Below are positions 16,277 through 24,560 of a DNA stretch of 44,042 nt, piece by piece; the stretch's first letter is position 1, and every line of letters begins with the position of its first letter. The stretch is from Lachnospiraceae bacterium (GTDB lineage: Bacteria; Bacillota; Clostridia; Lachnospirales; Lachnospiraceae). Position numbers and translations under genes: made by a program. Location: positions 1 through 44,042 of the forward strand of contig CAJTFL010000030.1 of NCBI GenBank assembly GCA_910575565.1. Reading direction: 5' to 3'. Below the pieces are notes generated by a model. It was given only the letters and a program-made list of their open reading frames with translations, did not search any database and was not told where the DNA came from.

Positions 16277-17212
16277 ATGGGAATTGTACCGAATGCCCCC
16301 CTGTTCAGGGATCCGGTTTATGACGGTGCGGCGGATCCGGCAGTTATCTGGAATCCGATGGAAAAGGCCTGGTGGATTTTTTATACCAGCCGCCGGGCGT
16401 TTTCCCCGGGGATTGGCGTAAGCTATATGCACGGTTCGGATATCGGAATCGCCAGTTCTGACGATGGGGGAAAGAACTGGGTTTACCGGGGCACTGCCCA
16501 GGGATTGGTTTATGAGCCGGGAAAAAATACATACTGGGCGCCGGAAGTTGTGGAGCATGAAGGAATATTCCATATGTTTGTCTCATATGTGCGGGGCATT
16601 CCTTTCCACTGGGAATATCCCAGGGCAATCCTCCATTATGCCAGCAGGGATTTGTGGAACTGGGAACTGGTTTCGCCGGTTAAGCTGGCTTCTGACCGGG
16701 TGATTGACGCCTGCGTTATCCGCCTGGGGAACGGGCGGTGGAAAATGTGGTATAAAAACGAGGGGGAGCACAGTTTTACCTGCTCCGCGTACAGCGAAGA
16801 TTTATATACATGGACTCCCGGGAAAGCAGAGATCACCGACTGTCCCCATGAAGGGGCAAATGTATTCTTTTTTAAAGGCCGGTACTGGATGGTTACAGAT
16901 CCCTGGCATGGCCTTGGGGTATATGTAAGTGATGACGCGGAAAACTGGAAGCGGTGTGCCAATATCTTAAGGGAGCCGGGAGAACGGACGGATGATGGCT
17001 CCATGGGCGCCCATGCCGATGTGCTGGTGCATAAAGGCCGGGCCTATATCTTTTACTTTACCCATCCCGAGGTAAGCGAGGATGAGCGGAATGACCCGGG
17101 ATTTATATGGGAATACCGGCACAGGCGCTCGTCCCTGCAGGTGGCGGAGCTGGTGGTTTGTGATGACGGGCTTTGCTGCGACAGGAATCATGTGGAAATG
17201 GATTTGTCTTAA
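16277..17212 (+). CDS. GH43-like five-bladed beta-propeller glycosidase
   Basis: A 311-residue protein without signal peptide, so cytosolic. The N-terminal DGAADPAVIWNP carries the Asp typical of the GH43/GH62/GH117 propeller clans, followed by repeated blade motifs (WWIFYTSRRA, IGIASSDDGGKNW, GRWKMWYKNEGEH, GRYWMVTDPWHG). It probably trims an imported oligosaccharide; the exact family and linkage are uncertain. The start has AAAAGGAGAG 8-9 nt upstream. It is the last gene of the operon with the two permeases. Confidence 0.75.
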   Translation: MGIVPNAPLFRDPVYDGAADPAVIWNPMEKAWWIFYTSRRAFSPGIGVSYMHGSDIGIASSDDGGKNWVYRGTAQGLVYEPGKNTYWAPEVVEHEGIFHMFVSYVRGIPFHWEYPRAILHYASRDLWNWELVSPVKLASDRVIDACVIRLGNGRWKMWYKNEGEHSFTCSAYSEDLYTWTPGKAEITDCPHEGANVFFFKGRYWMVTDPWHGLGVYVSDDAENWKRCANILREPGERTDDGSMGAHADVLVHKGRAYIFYFTHPEVSEDERNDPGFIWEYRHRRSSLQVAELVVCDDGLCCDRNHVEMDLS

Positions 17213-17261
17213 TGGGAAAGAACCAAAAAGGCGTACCTATATAAAGTAAGTCTTGAATGGA

Positions 17262-17278
17262 TGCCGCCTAACCGGCGG
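17262..17278. terminator. GC hairpin between convergent genes
   Basis: GCCGCC and GGCGGC pair around TAACC, overlapping the stop of the Crp/Fnr gene. There is no clear T-run on either strand, so terminator function is a guess. Confidence 0.3.
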
Positions 17279-17951
17279 CGGTTCCCGTTATCGGGAGCAT
17301 ATCAATGTTCAATTCAAATACATTCTTATGGTATTCTATCAGGCCATCTCTTTTCATCTTCCCCAGCTCCTTTGACAAGGCGCTGCGATCCAGGTTCAGG
17401 TAATCCGCTAACTGCTGGCGGTCAAAGGGAATGGTGATTTTGCGGCTTTCCTGTGCCAAAGCTTCCTGTGAAAAATAAGAAAGCAGCCGCCCCCGTATGG
17501 TTTTGGGGGAGGTATGAAGGCTGCGTTTGGAAAGCAGCAGATTTTTTCCTGCGCTGATGGCAAGAAGGTTTTGGATAAGCCTGCTTTGGCATCTGCTGGC
17601 CGGGCAGGGCGCAAAAAGCTTTGGGACGCTTACAAACAGGATTTTACAGTCTTCATTGGCCGCCGCGTCTACCAGCATCGGCTCATTGGGGATGCAGGCA
17701 TAGGATTCCGCAAATACGCCTCCGGCGGGAGTGATTCCAAGGATGCTTTTATTCCCCCAGAGATCGGTATGCTCGATCCGCACGCTTCCGGAAAGGACAA
17801 GGCCGATATCCGTTACGATGCTTCCCGCACTTAAGATCACTTCTCCTTTTCTATAGCGGTTTGTCCGAAAATCCAGGTGTTTTGCGATCGCTGAGATGTC
17901 TTCTTTTGAGCATCCTTGAAAAAGCGCAGCCTTGGAAATAAAATCCATCAT
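17268..17951 (-). CDS. Crp/Fnr-family transcriptional regulator
   Basis: A 227-residue regulator. The N-terminal cyclic-nucleotide-binding-like beta roll (RYRKGEVILSAGSIVTDIGL, then LSGSVRIEHTD) is followed by a dimerisation helix and a C-terminal helix-turn-helix (FDRQQLADYLNLDRSALSKE). Cys residues in the segment FAPCPASRCQ could allow redox sensing, but the classical Fnr N-terminal cluster is absent. The gene diverges from a ferredoxin and cupin pair, a grouping typical of anaerobe stress regulators of nitrosative or oxidative signals. A GAGG site 7 nt upstream supports the start at 17951. Confidence 0.92.
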   Translation of the reverse strand: MMDFISKAALFQGCSKEDISAIAKHLDFRTNRYRKGEVILSAGSIVTDIGLVLSGSVRIEHTDLWGNKSILGITPAGGVFAESYACIPNEPMLVDAAANEDCKILFVSVPKLFAPCPASRCQSRLIQNLLAISAGKNLLLSKRSLHTSPKTIRGRLLSYFSQEALAQESRKITIPFDRQQLADYLNLDRSALSKELGKMKRDGLIEYHKNVFELNIDMLPITGTAAG

Positions 17952-17967
17952 AAGAAAACCTCATCTT

Positions 17968-17983
17968 TGTGGTTATAACCACA
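17968..17983. promoter_or_regulatory. Perfect 16-bp palindrome, predicted Crp/Fnr operator
   Basis: TGTGGTTATAACCACA is a perfect palindrome in the divergent promoter region. Its centre lies 32 bp upstream of the middle of the TATAAT at 18005-18010, which puts it at about -41.5 from the expected start of the ferredoxin transcript. That is the class II activator position. It also lies just upstream of the regulator's own start, so autoregulation is likely. Confidence 0.75.
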
Positions 17984-18004
17984 TACTTTCCCCAAATATT
18001 GTCG

Positions 18005-18068
18005 TATAATGTAAGCGTCAAAAAGCTTTGCCTATGTTTTGCAGCTTCTCCCTTAATCATAGTATAAT
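18005..18068 (+). promoter_or_regulatory. Two promoters for the ferredoxin-cupin operon
   Basis: The distal promoter has TATAAT at 18005-18010 with no good -35, as expected for an activator-dependent promoter. The proximal one has TTGCAG (18039-18044), 18 bp, TATAAT (18063-18068) and would give a leader of about 24 nt. An AAGGAGG site at 18084-18090 serves the ATG at 18099. Confidence 0.55.
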
Positions 18069-18098
18069 GGGGAGCACAAGGTCAAGGAGGATGAGAAA

Positions 18099-18842
18099 AT
18101 GCTTAGGAAAATAATAAAAATTGATGAAGACAAGTGCAACGGATGCGGCGCCTGCGCGGCGGCCTGTCATGAAGGGGCGATCGAAATCATTGACGGAAAA
18201 GCGGTGCTGACCCGCGAGGATTACTGCGACGGCCTGGGCGACTGCCTGCCGGAGTGCCCTGTGGATGCGATTCATTTTGAGGAAAGGGAAGCGCCGGCAT
18301 ATGATGAGGCGGCAGTTCTTGCCGCAAAACAGAAGAAAATGAAAGAACAAGGCGAGACAATTCCCTATACAGGCTGCCCCGGCACGAAATCACGCCAGAT
18401 CGCGCGCCCAGAAACGGAAAACCGCCCTTTATCCGCAGTAGCGCCGCAAATGCCGGCATCCCAGCCAACGCCAGCATCCCAGCTTGGCCAGTGGCCCTGC
18501 CAGATTAAGCTTGCTCCCGTGAACGCGCCTTATTTTAACAGAGCAAAGCTGCTGGTTGCCGCGGACTGCACCGCATACGCTTATGCAAATATCCATGAGG
18601 AGTTCATGAAGGGAAAGGTTACGCTGATCGGCTGCCCGAAGCTGGATGCCGTTGATTACAGCGAAAAGTTAATGGAAATCATAAAGCATAACGACATAAA
18701 AAGCGTCACTATCCTGCGGATGGAAGTGCCCTGCTGCGGAGGTCTTGTGGCGGCGGCAAAGAAGGCTCTGGAGGGTAGCGGAAAGTTCATCCCATGGCAG
18801 ATTGTAACCGTATCCATTGACGGAAGGATTTTGGAGGATTAA
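18099..18842 (+). CDS. 4Fe-4S ferredoxin-type iron-sulfur protein
   Basis: A 247-residue protein. The N-terminal part has a full CNGCGACAAAC cluster motif and a second Cys group YCDGLGDCLPECPVDAI, consistent with one or two [4Fe-4S] clusters. A flexible Pro/Gln-rich linker (about residues 95-135) leads to a C-terminal domain with ADCTAYAY, LIGCPKLD and VPCCGG, probably another metal or redox site. Known relatives sit beside Crp/Fnr regulators, cupins and hybrid-cluster proteins in anaerobes. A role in electron transfer during redox stress is inferred. Confidence 0.85.
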   Translation: MLRKIIKIDEDKCNGCGACAAACHEGAIEIIDGKAVLTREDYCDGLGDCLPECPVDAIHFEEREAPAYDEAAVLAAKQKKMKEQGETIPYTGCPGTKSRQIARPETENRPLSAVAPQMPASQPTPASQLGQWPCQIKLAPVNAPYFNRAKLLVAADCTAYAYANIHEEFMKGKVTLIGCPKLDAVDYSEKLMEIIKHNDIKSVTILRMEVPCCGGLVAAAKKALEGSGKFIPWQIVTVSIDGRILED

Positions 18843-18856
18843 GAAAGGAAAGCCGT

Positions 18857-19180
18857 ATGTATAAAAACATTGAAAAACAGACGAAATTACAGCTAAAGGA
18901 TCAGATTGACTACCAGCCCGGACAGGTAGTCAGCAAGACGCTTGTGCAGAATGATAAGGTCAGCGTAACGTTGTTCTCCTTTGATCAAGGAGAAGAAATT
19001 TCCACCCACGCGTCAGGCGGGGACGCGATGGTAACGGTTCTGGAAGGATGCGGGCGTCTGACTGTGGGCGGTGAGGTATTTCTCTTGAATGAAGGGGAGA
19101 CGCTGATTATGCCAAAGGATATTCCCCATGGGGTATATGGGGAGGAGAGGTTTAAAATGCTGCTTGCCGTTTCATTTTAA
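18857..19180 (+). CDS. Single-domain cupin protein
   Basis: A 107-residue cupin barrel. Motif 1 is THASGGDAMVTVLEGCGRL with a metal-ligand His and Glu, and motif 2 is MPKDIPHGV with its His. It starts 15 nt after the ferredoxin gene, with AAGAAAGGA upstream, so the two share a transcript. No enzymatic activity can be assigned; members often bind iron or act as small-molecule sensors. Confidence 0.85.
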   Translation: MYKNIEKQTKLQLKDQIDYQPGQVVSKTLVQNDKVSVTLFSFDQGEEISTHASGGDAMVTVLEGCGRLTVGGEVFLLNEGETLIMPKDIPHGVYGEERFKMLLAVSF

Positions 19181-19340
19181 TGAGAGGTTCGATATAGAAT
19201 CTTATTCGCTAAATTATCCAGGGAGGCAAAAAGCTGGTCGGAGAAATCAGGAGAGGGTGTTGTAAAATGATTGTTTGCTCAAATATATAGCATAGAAACA
19301 TGAAACGCTATAAAATAAGGCATAGGGCAAGAATGGCATA

Positions 19341-19572
19341 TTAATTGGAATGGGTGGACATCTTTTTGCGGTAGCTGCAGATAAGTCCATTAAACGGGGA
19401 TACGAAGGTGCTATGTATGGCGGCTGACAGGAATTATTACGAGCAGCCCAATCCATATGCTAATGCACCATCATGCCATATTAATTTATTGGAAGGATCA
19501 AGATATGCCAAGCAATGTGGGAAAAAGTTAGCGGAGCTTACTTTGGAGGAAGTGAAACGATTTAATATTTAA
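19341..19572 (+). pseudogene. Possible GNAT-like acetyltransferase fragment and short ORF
   Basis: The stretch GMGGHLFAVAADKSIKRGYE looks like the acetyl-CoA loop region of a GNAT protein. It hits a stop at 19425, but a one-base shift lets reading continue as AADRNYYEQPNPY in the 51-residue frame beginning ATG 19417, ending EEVKRFNI. No start of a full gene is found upstream. I regard it as decayed coding DNA; family call is tentative. Confidence 0.3.
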
Positions 19573-19701
19573 CCATGGAATCAATTAATGCTTAAACCGG
19601 TGTCATAATGCTCATGTACGGTAAAGAAGCAAGCAACCGAAAACAAGAGATAGACCGCCAGCACCACACTATTCCGAACCAAAGAGCAAAAGACTAGCAC
19701 C

Positions 19702-19759
19702 GTGGAAAAATCCAAAAGTTTGGATTTATGGAAAAATCTAAACTTTTGGATTTTTCCAC
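19702..19759. repeat. 20-bp perfect inverted repeat
   Basis: GTGGAAAAATCCAAAAGTTT (19702-19721) is exactly complementary to 19740-19759, with an 18-nt loop that contains another copy of TGGAAAAATC. Pairing extends 3 bp further after one mismatch. It lies downstream of the TetR gene and could be its terminator or a REP-like element; it lacks a GC-rich core. Confidence 0.7.
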
Positions 19760-19809
19760 AGTGCCGACTGCTACGGAATCCCTCTTTATCTCCACACAAA
19801 TTATTTCTT

Positions 19810-20367
19810 TTATGACATATTCCATCTTGCGTCAATAAAACGAACAAGCTGGATTATTTTTTCCTTTGGGGTAGAAAAATTATTCTTAATCCAAAGTGAG
19901 ATTATTGAGAGGCAGCCTTGAATATGATATGTCGCCATATAGAGCATTTCTTCTGAAACGGAAGATATATTTTCTTCTTGCATCCATATTTCAAGATATT
20001 TTTCTTCGATGATGTCATACATATGCTCTTGAAATTTGTGGTCAATTCCCTTTCCGAAAAAAAGCAGGCGGCTTAGGGCAGGATTTTCATAAATATAATC
20101 AATAATGGAATTATAAATATTTTCGTAATGACCTGCTGAATTATCGTTAATGAATTTAGTGAACTCAGATATGGCGTTATGTTCCATTTGCTCATATAAG
20201 TCATACACATCATGGTAGTGCGAATAAAAAGTAGCTCTATGTATGTCTGCCTTGTTGACTAATTCCTGTACCGTAATTTTTTGAAGTTCCTTATCAAGCA
20301 TTGCGTCAGCAAGAGCAGACTGTAATGCTTTTATTGTCTTTTTGACCCGCCTGTCATGTTTATTCAT
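19810..20367 (-). CDS. TetR/AcrR-family transcriptional regulator
   Basis: A 185-residue repressor. The N-terminal helix-turn-helix reads ITVQELVNKADIHRATFYSH, typical of the family, followed by HYHDVYDLYEQME. The all-helical C-terminal domain would bind an inducer. AT-rich codon usage differs from the flanking genes. I start at ATG 20367 (MNKHDRRVKK); ATG 20379 is possible. It probably controls a gene that used to diverge from it, now replaced by an IS110 copy, or the CDF transporter beyond. Confidence 0.88.
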   Translation of the reverse strand: MNKHDRRVKKTIKALQSALADAMLDKELQKITVQELVNKADIHRATFYSHYHDVYDLYEQMEHNAISEFTKFINDNSAGHYENIYNSIIDYIYENPALSRLLFFGKGIDHKFQEHMYDIIEEKYLEIWMQEENISSVSEEMLYMATYHIQGCLSIISLWIKNNFSTPKEKIIQLVRFIDARWNMS

Positions 20368-20424
20368 AGTTTTTATCATTCCTTTCGCTTCGCTCAAGGC
20401 ACAAACAAGACATGAAAAAGCTTG

Positions 20425-20453
20425 TTGCGTCACCCCTCCATTTTGTTTATAAT
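20425..20453 (+). promoter_or_regulatory. Promoter facing the IS110 insertion
   Basis: TTGCGT and TATAAT are 17 bp apart. An AAGGAGG site follows at 20488-20494, but the only ATG (20496) is one base away and the frame has no recognisable product. The promoter and ribosome site probably belonged to a gene divergent from tetR whose body was lost when the IS element entered. Confidence 0.55.
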
Positions 20454-20504
20454 AGCCTTAGGAATAGCAATACACTACAGAGCACGGAAGGAGGAATGGC
20501 GAAT

Positions 20505-21620
20505 TTATTTCGACCCCGTATAGTTATATGTGCCGTAATCCTTTCAAGCACAAACAAGTGGGACTTTGAGCCCGGACTCTTATCATTGGTAATAAACCAT
20601 GTTTATTCAGTCTCAGGATGACAGTCACTGCTGCTATTCCTTTTTGATTAAGGTGGTGATACTTATGATGAAGTTAAAATACCCCATCTGCTGTGGACTT
20701 GATGTCCACAAAAATGTTATCGTTGCAACCATCGTAATTACTAACAAGGACGGGATATCCGAATACAGACAAAAATCTTTTTCAACCATCAACTCGGATA
20801 TTCAAAGGTTTCACAACTGGCTCATCGAGAATCATTGTTATCGTGTTTGTATGGAATCCACAGGAAAGTATTGGATTCCTATTTTTAATTATCTCGAAAA
20901 TGACATGGATGTCTGCCTTACACATCCCAAATATGTCAAAGCCATCAAAGGCAAAAAAACGGACAAAAAGGACTCCAAATGGATTGCCGACCTCTACAAA
21001 TTTGACCTTGCCAGATGCTCCTTTATCCCTCCAAAGGATTTCCGCCAGCTCCGGGAACTTGCCAGATACCGCTTCAAGCTGGTCTGCATGAAATCTTCTG
21101 AGAAGAACCGCATCCAAAACTGTATGGCCGTTTCCAATGTGGGCATTGCCAGCGTGCTTTCTGACCCTTTCGGCAAGACAGCGATGGAAATCATGTCTTA
21201 TCTGCCGGAGCATACCGCTGATTCCATTGATGAAAAAGCTGTCCGGATTGCAAAAGCAGGCAATTATTTAAAACCAATGATGGTACAGTGTGCTCTTGCC
21301 GCAATCAAAAACAAAAAGCAGCCTTATTTTGCGGTCAAATATGGGCGGATCAAAAAGCGTCGTGGCCATAAGAAAGCAATCATTGCCATCGCAAGAATGA
21401 TGATGGTGTGTATTTACCACATGGTTTCGGAAAAGAAACCTTTTACCCCTACTGACTATGAGGAATTGATGAACCCCCAGGAACATGTAGCGCGTGTTGT
21501 TCTGAATGAGAACAATGTTTTTGCTTACCTTGAAAGCCTTGGTTACGATAGTTCTAAGTTAGTAAAACGCAACGATAACTAACATTATTCTGTTTTCTAT
21601 ACTTGTAAAAATGGGGTTTT
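20505..21620 (+). mobile_element. IS110-family insertion sequence, defective; limits approximate
   Basis: The transposase gene is flanked by a 160-bp upstream and a short downstream non-coding region. IS110 elements lack terminal inverted repeats, so the ends cannot be fixed by eye. The upstream non-coding end of this family is known to encode the bridge RNA that guides target and donor recognition, so 20505-20664 is the candidate region. Confidence 0.6.
20665..21582 (+). pseudogene. IS110-family transposase with in-frame deletion of the Tnp_20 core
   Basis: The 305-residue product keeps the N-terminal RuvC-like DEDD domain: Asp in CGLDVHKNVIVA, Glu in CMESTGKYWIP and Asp residues in KKTDKKDSKWIADL. 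After DSIDEKAV it passes directly to RIAKAGNYLKPMMVQCAL and GRIKKRRGHKKAIIAIARMM. Family members are around 400 residues, and the missing part holds the helix-hairpin-helix and the catalytic Ser of the Transposase_20 domain. The protein should be inactive even though the frame is open. The start ATG 20665 has AAGGTGG upstream. Confidence 0.8.
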
Positions 21621-21825
21621 ATGAATCCTTATACAAGTGCGTTCAAAAATACACTTTATTTTTCACTCTTTCTCCTTTAAACAACAGTTTCGAGCAGCAG
21701 TGTCGTTTAGGCAACAATTATAGATAAAATTGAAGATAGAAAAACGACACATATTATAGTATACTGCTCGTTGTGCGGATATGTCAATCTGAATACTATA
21801 AAATTCCAAGGCAATGGAGGTAACC
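21583..21825. promoter_or_regulatory. CDF gene upstream region with nested inverted repeats
   Basis: Two inverted repeats are nested here. CGAGCAG (21691-21697) pairs with CTGCTCG (21764-21770), and inside it GTGTCGTTT (21700-21708) pairs with 21742-21750. A promoter-like TTGAAG (21730-21735) with TATAGT about 19 bp downstream lies among them. They could be operators for the TetR-family regulator; the start of the CDF gene follows with a GGAGGT site. Confidence 0.45.
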
Positions 21826-22722
21826 ATGACACAAAAACAAATTGAACGCAGATCGCTGATAGTAAGCTGCATTGTAAACTTAATAATGGCAATAGGTGGG
21901 TTTTGGATTTTTTCGATAACAAATATTCAAGCTCTGTTTTTAGACTGTTCCTTTTCAATGATTGCTTCTTGCTCTTGTTTGGCAGCATTGGAAATTTCAA
22001 AAATTAGTAATAAAAAGACAAAGAATTACCCGGACGGTCTTTATTTTTTAGAGCCGTTATATTCTATTTTTAGAACTTTATTAACATTGGTGCTGCTGTT
22101 TTCTTCTGTTGCTCGTACTGCAAAAGCAGCATGGGGGTATTTTGCATATGGCGTTGGAACCCCTTTGATGATTGAACCTGTAATTCCTTATGAGATACTT
22201 ATGTGTATCATATGTTTTGGGCTGTCTTTTTTTAACAGAAGTCAGAGCCGTAAAACTAATGATTCCAGCACACTTTTAGCAACAGAATCGAAAGGAAATC
22301 TTATCGACGGCATATTATCTTTGGGCGTAGCACTGTCTGCGTTCTTGATAAAACTGACAGATATTAACGGAAGTTTGGGTTTCCTTCATTATACTGGAGA
22401 TTTTTTCATTACGACAATTATAGTCTTGCCTGCAATAAAAGAACCGATAAGTGTTTTCATATCTTCTTTCCGCGAATTGTCAGGAGGGTTGACAACGAAT
22501 CAGGAACTAAAAAGAACAGTTTTCCAATTTGTGGAAAAGAATCTTAGCGGTATTATGACATTGCAAAAATGTGACATATATAAAATTGGTATGCACATAA
22601 AAGTTTGCATTTATATTACCAATAACATTGATTATAAAAAAATACAAACTGTCAAAAGGAGTATCTTGAACGATATATGTCCTATTTACGAAAATGCTGA
22701 AATTGTTTTTTGTGAATGGTGA
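21826..22722 (+). CDS. Cation diffusion facilitator (CDF) family transporter
   Basis: A 298-residue membrane protein exporting divalent metal by proton antiport. Helix 2 carries LFLDCSFSMIAS, where the Asp is in the metal site, and helix 5 has LLATESKGNLIDGILSLGVA, whose Asp is the usual HxxxD partner although the His position is Glu or Lys here. About six helices precede a short cytoplasmic domain. An earlier in-frame start (21814) is less likely than 21826, which has GGAGGT 5 nt upstream. AT-rich; probably acquired together with the TetR gene. Confidence 0.85.
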   Translation: MTQKQIERRSLIVSCIVNLIMAIGGFWIFSITNIQALFLDCSFSMIASCSCLAALEISKISNKKTKNYPDGLYFLEPLYSIFRTLLTLVLLFSSVARTAKAAWGYFAYGVGTPLMIEPVIPYEILMCIICFGLSFFNRSQSRKTNDSSTLLATESKGNLIDGILSLGVALSAFLIKLTDINGSLGFLHYTGDFFITTIIVLPAIKEPISVFISSFRELSGGLTTNQELKRTVFQFVEKNLSGIMTLQKCDIYKIGMHIKVCIYITNNIDYKKIQTVKRSILNDICPIYENAEIVFCEW

Positions 22723-22859
22723 AATGTGATACCGGGAGAAGATAATTAAAGTAGCGAAACGAGTTAAGACCTGCGCATAGAGTTGTCGTTACTTTGAATT
22801 ATAAACAAGCAACCGTAAACCTTGCACCGCCCTATGTGGGAGAAAGGGGGGAATCATCT

Positions 22860-23024
22860 ATGCCTTGCACAGAAGCATACAAGGAACATATCATGTATAC
22901 GTTCAACGGCTTTTGCAAGACCGCCATACGCTTTGCGGCACTCAACGCATGGCGTGACAGGAGCAGACGGCGGCAAAAAGAAATCGGCTCCTGCAAAGGA
23001 AAATCCTCTCAACATTCTTTTTAA
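22860..23024 (+). pseudogene. Truncated ICE-type sigma-70-like factor
   Basis: The first 40 or so residues (MPCTEAYKEHIMYTFNGFC, then KTAIRFAALNAWRDRSRRR) match the start of small sigma-like proteins found in Firmicute conjugative elements as I remember them. After RRQKEIG the sequence departs and stops at once at 23024, losing the helix-turn-helix. The preceding GGGGGG site is intact. This is a second scar of integrative-element DNA in the window. Confidence 0.65.
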
Positions 23025-23031
23025 AATTCCT

Positions 23032-24504
23032 CTAAGTAAAAACAGGATAGATTTTCTCCCAGCAGCGGCTCTCGGCAAACTGCCTGGTCAGCCACGGATC
23101 CAGCTTGCCCTTTGCGGCGTCATCTGCCAGGATGGACAGGGCTTTTGGGATGGGTATCCCCGGCTTATAGGGGCGGTCGTCGGCGACAAGGGCGTCGAAG
23201 ACATCCAAAATCGTGATAATCCGCACTTCCCGGGGGATGGCTTCCCCGCACAGGCCTTGAGGATAACCGGAGCCGTCCAGCAGCTCGTGGTGGCTGGCCG
23301 CCCACTGGCGCACATGGGAAAATTCCTTGGTAAAGTGGATCTGGGACAGGAGGGAGTCGGTCAAGGTAACGTGGGCATTCATGATCTGGCGTTCTTTCTG
23401 GGAGAGGGTTCCTTTCCGAATGGAAAGCATGGCCTGCTCCGCAGGCTCCAGCCAGGGATGGGAAACATTGTCCTTATCCTGGTAGGTTTGCCGGGCCAGA
23501 TTGCGGATGGCATCCAGCTGGCTGTCGGTTAAGGGGCGGCTGGAATTGCTGATCTCCTTTACCAGGTTTTCAGCTTCGTAGGTTTTGGCGGTTAGCTGTT
23601 CTGACTGAGCCTGGCTTAACTTTCCTTTAAGGCAGTCAATCTGGGTGCGGAGGCGGATAATCTCCATGCGGTGGGCGAAGGCGGCTTTCTGCTCTGGGAG
23701 AAGCCGTTCTGATTTATTCATTACCGATAGCGGGGTGATCAGCTTTCCGATATCATGGAGCCAGATGCTCATCAGGAGCTCTTCCTTCCGGGCAGCCGAA
23801 AAGCGTTCCTTTTCTTCTAAATGCCCGTTTAAATAATCCAAAAACCGCTCCCCGCAGAGAGCCATCCGCCGGGAATGGCTGGCATTATAAGGGGTGAGCT
23901 GGTCGATGGCCGTGGACATTACCCGGACGAAGGAGGAAAACAGCTCCCGGATATCACAGAGGTAACGCACGTTCTGAATGGTGATGGCAGCCTGGGAGGC
24001 TACAGATTCTAAAACCAGGGTCATTTCCTGGGAAAACGGGCAGATGCACCCCTCTTCGTCTAAAGCGTTGATTAGCTGCAAAACTCCCAGGCTTTCGCCC
24101 TTCCGGTTGCGCATAGGCACAACCAGCATGGATTTGGTATGGTATCCGGTTCGGGCATCGTACTCCTTAGGGCCGGAAAAATCGTGCTCCGGGCAGTTGT
24201 ATACGTCATCAATCCGAATAGCCTGGTTTTTCAGTAAGGACAGGGTGCATACATTTTTCACGGTCAGGGCTACCGGGGGAAGATTGGGGCTTTTGCCGTC
24301 CCCGCCGGAATACTTTCCCAATGTGTTATTGTGCATAATCTTAAACCGCAGCACATCCTGATCCAGCAGATACAGCGTCCCTCCGTCGCAGTGAGCCAGA
24401 TCCATGACGCAGGTTAAGATCTGCTCCAACAAGCGGTTGATGTCCCGCTGGGCAGACAGCAGCACGCCGATCTCTAATATTTTATGAATCCCTTGCTTTT
24501 CCAT
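23032..24504 (-). CDS. GAF and HD-GYP domain protein, probable cyclic-di-GMP phosphodiesterase
   Basis: A 490-residue cytosolic signalling protein. An N-terminal GAF domain (about residues 15-180, including MLVVPMRNRKGESLGVLQLI) is followed by a split HD-GYP domain: WLHDIGKLITPLS and, after a long helical insert, HHELLDGSGYPQGL. HD-GYP enzymes hydrolyse cyclic di-GMP or related nucleotides. The helical insert of about 130 residues between the HD and GYP motifs is longer than usual. It has its own promoter at 24528-24555. The small molecule bound by GAF is unknown. Confidence 0.9.
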   Translation of the reverse strand: MEKQGIHKILEIGVLLSAQRDINRLLEQILTCVMDLAHCDGGTLYLLDQDVLRFKIMHNNTLGKYSGGDGKSPNLPPVALTVKNVCTLSLLKNQAIRIDDVYNCPEHDFSGPKEYDARTGYHTKSMLVVPMRNRKGESLGVLQLINALDEEGCICPFSQEMTLVLESVASQAAITIQNVRYLCDIRELFSSFVRVMSTAIDQLTPYNASHSRRMALCGERFLDYLNGHLEEKERFSAARKEELLMSIWLHDIGKLITPLSVMNKSERLLPEQKAAFAHRMEIIRLRTQIDCLKGKLSQAQSEQLTAKTYEAENLVKEISNSSRPLTDSQLDAIRNLARQTYQDKDNVSHPWLEPAEQAMLSIRKGTLSQKERQIMNAHVTLTDSLLSQIHFTKEFSHVRQWAASHHELLDGSGYPQGLCGEAIPREVRIITILDVFDALVADDRPYKPGIPIPKALSILADDAAKGKLDPWLTRQFAESRCWEKIYPVFT

Positions 24505-24527
24505 AGGTGTTTTTTATTTCCTTTCCT

Positions 24528-24555
24528 ATTATATATGCGATGATACCAGGGTCAA
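24528..24555 (-). promoter_or_regulatory. Promoter of the HD-GYP gene
   Basis: On the minus strand TTGACC (24555-24550) and TATAAT (24533-24528) are 16 bp apart, close upstream of the start at 24504. Confidence 0.7.
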
Positions 24556-24560
24556 AAGGC

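Noticed and set aside
20496..20621. A small protein starting MANLFRPRI in front of the IS110 transposase
   Set aside because: The AAGGAGG site is only one base from the ATG and the frame probably crosses the IS boundary, so it is more likely an interrupted leader than a gene.
22822..23532. A 236-residue plus-strand frame
   Set aside because: It lies almost wholly antisense to the HD-GYP gene, which has clear domain motifs and a promoter; the plus frame has no recognisable motif.
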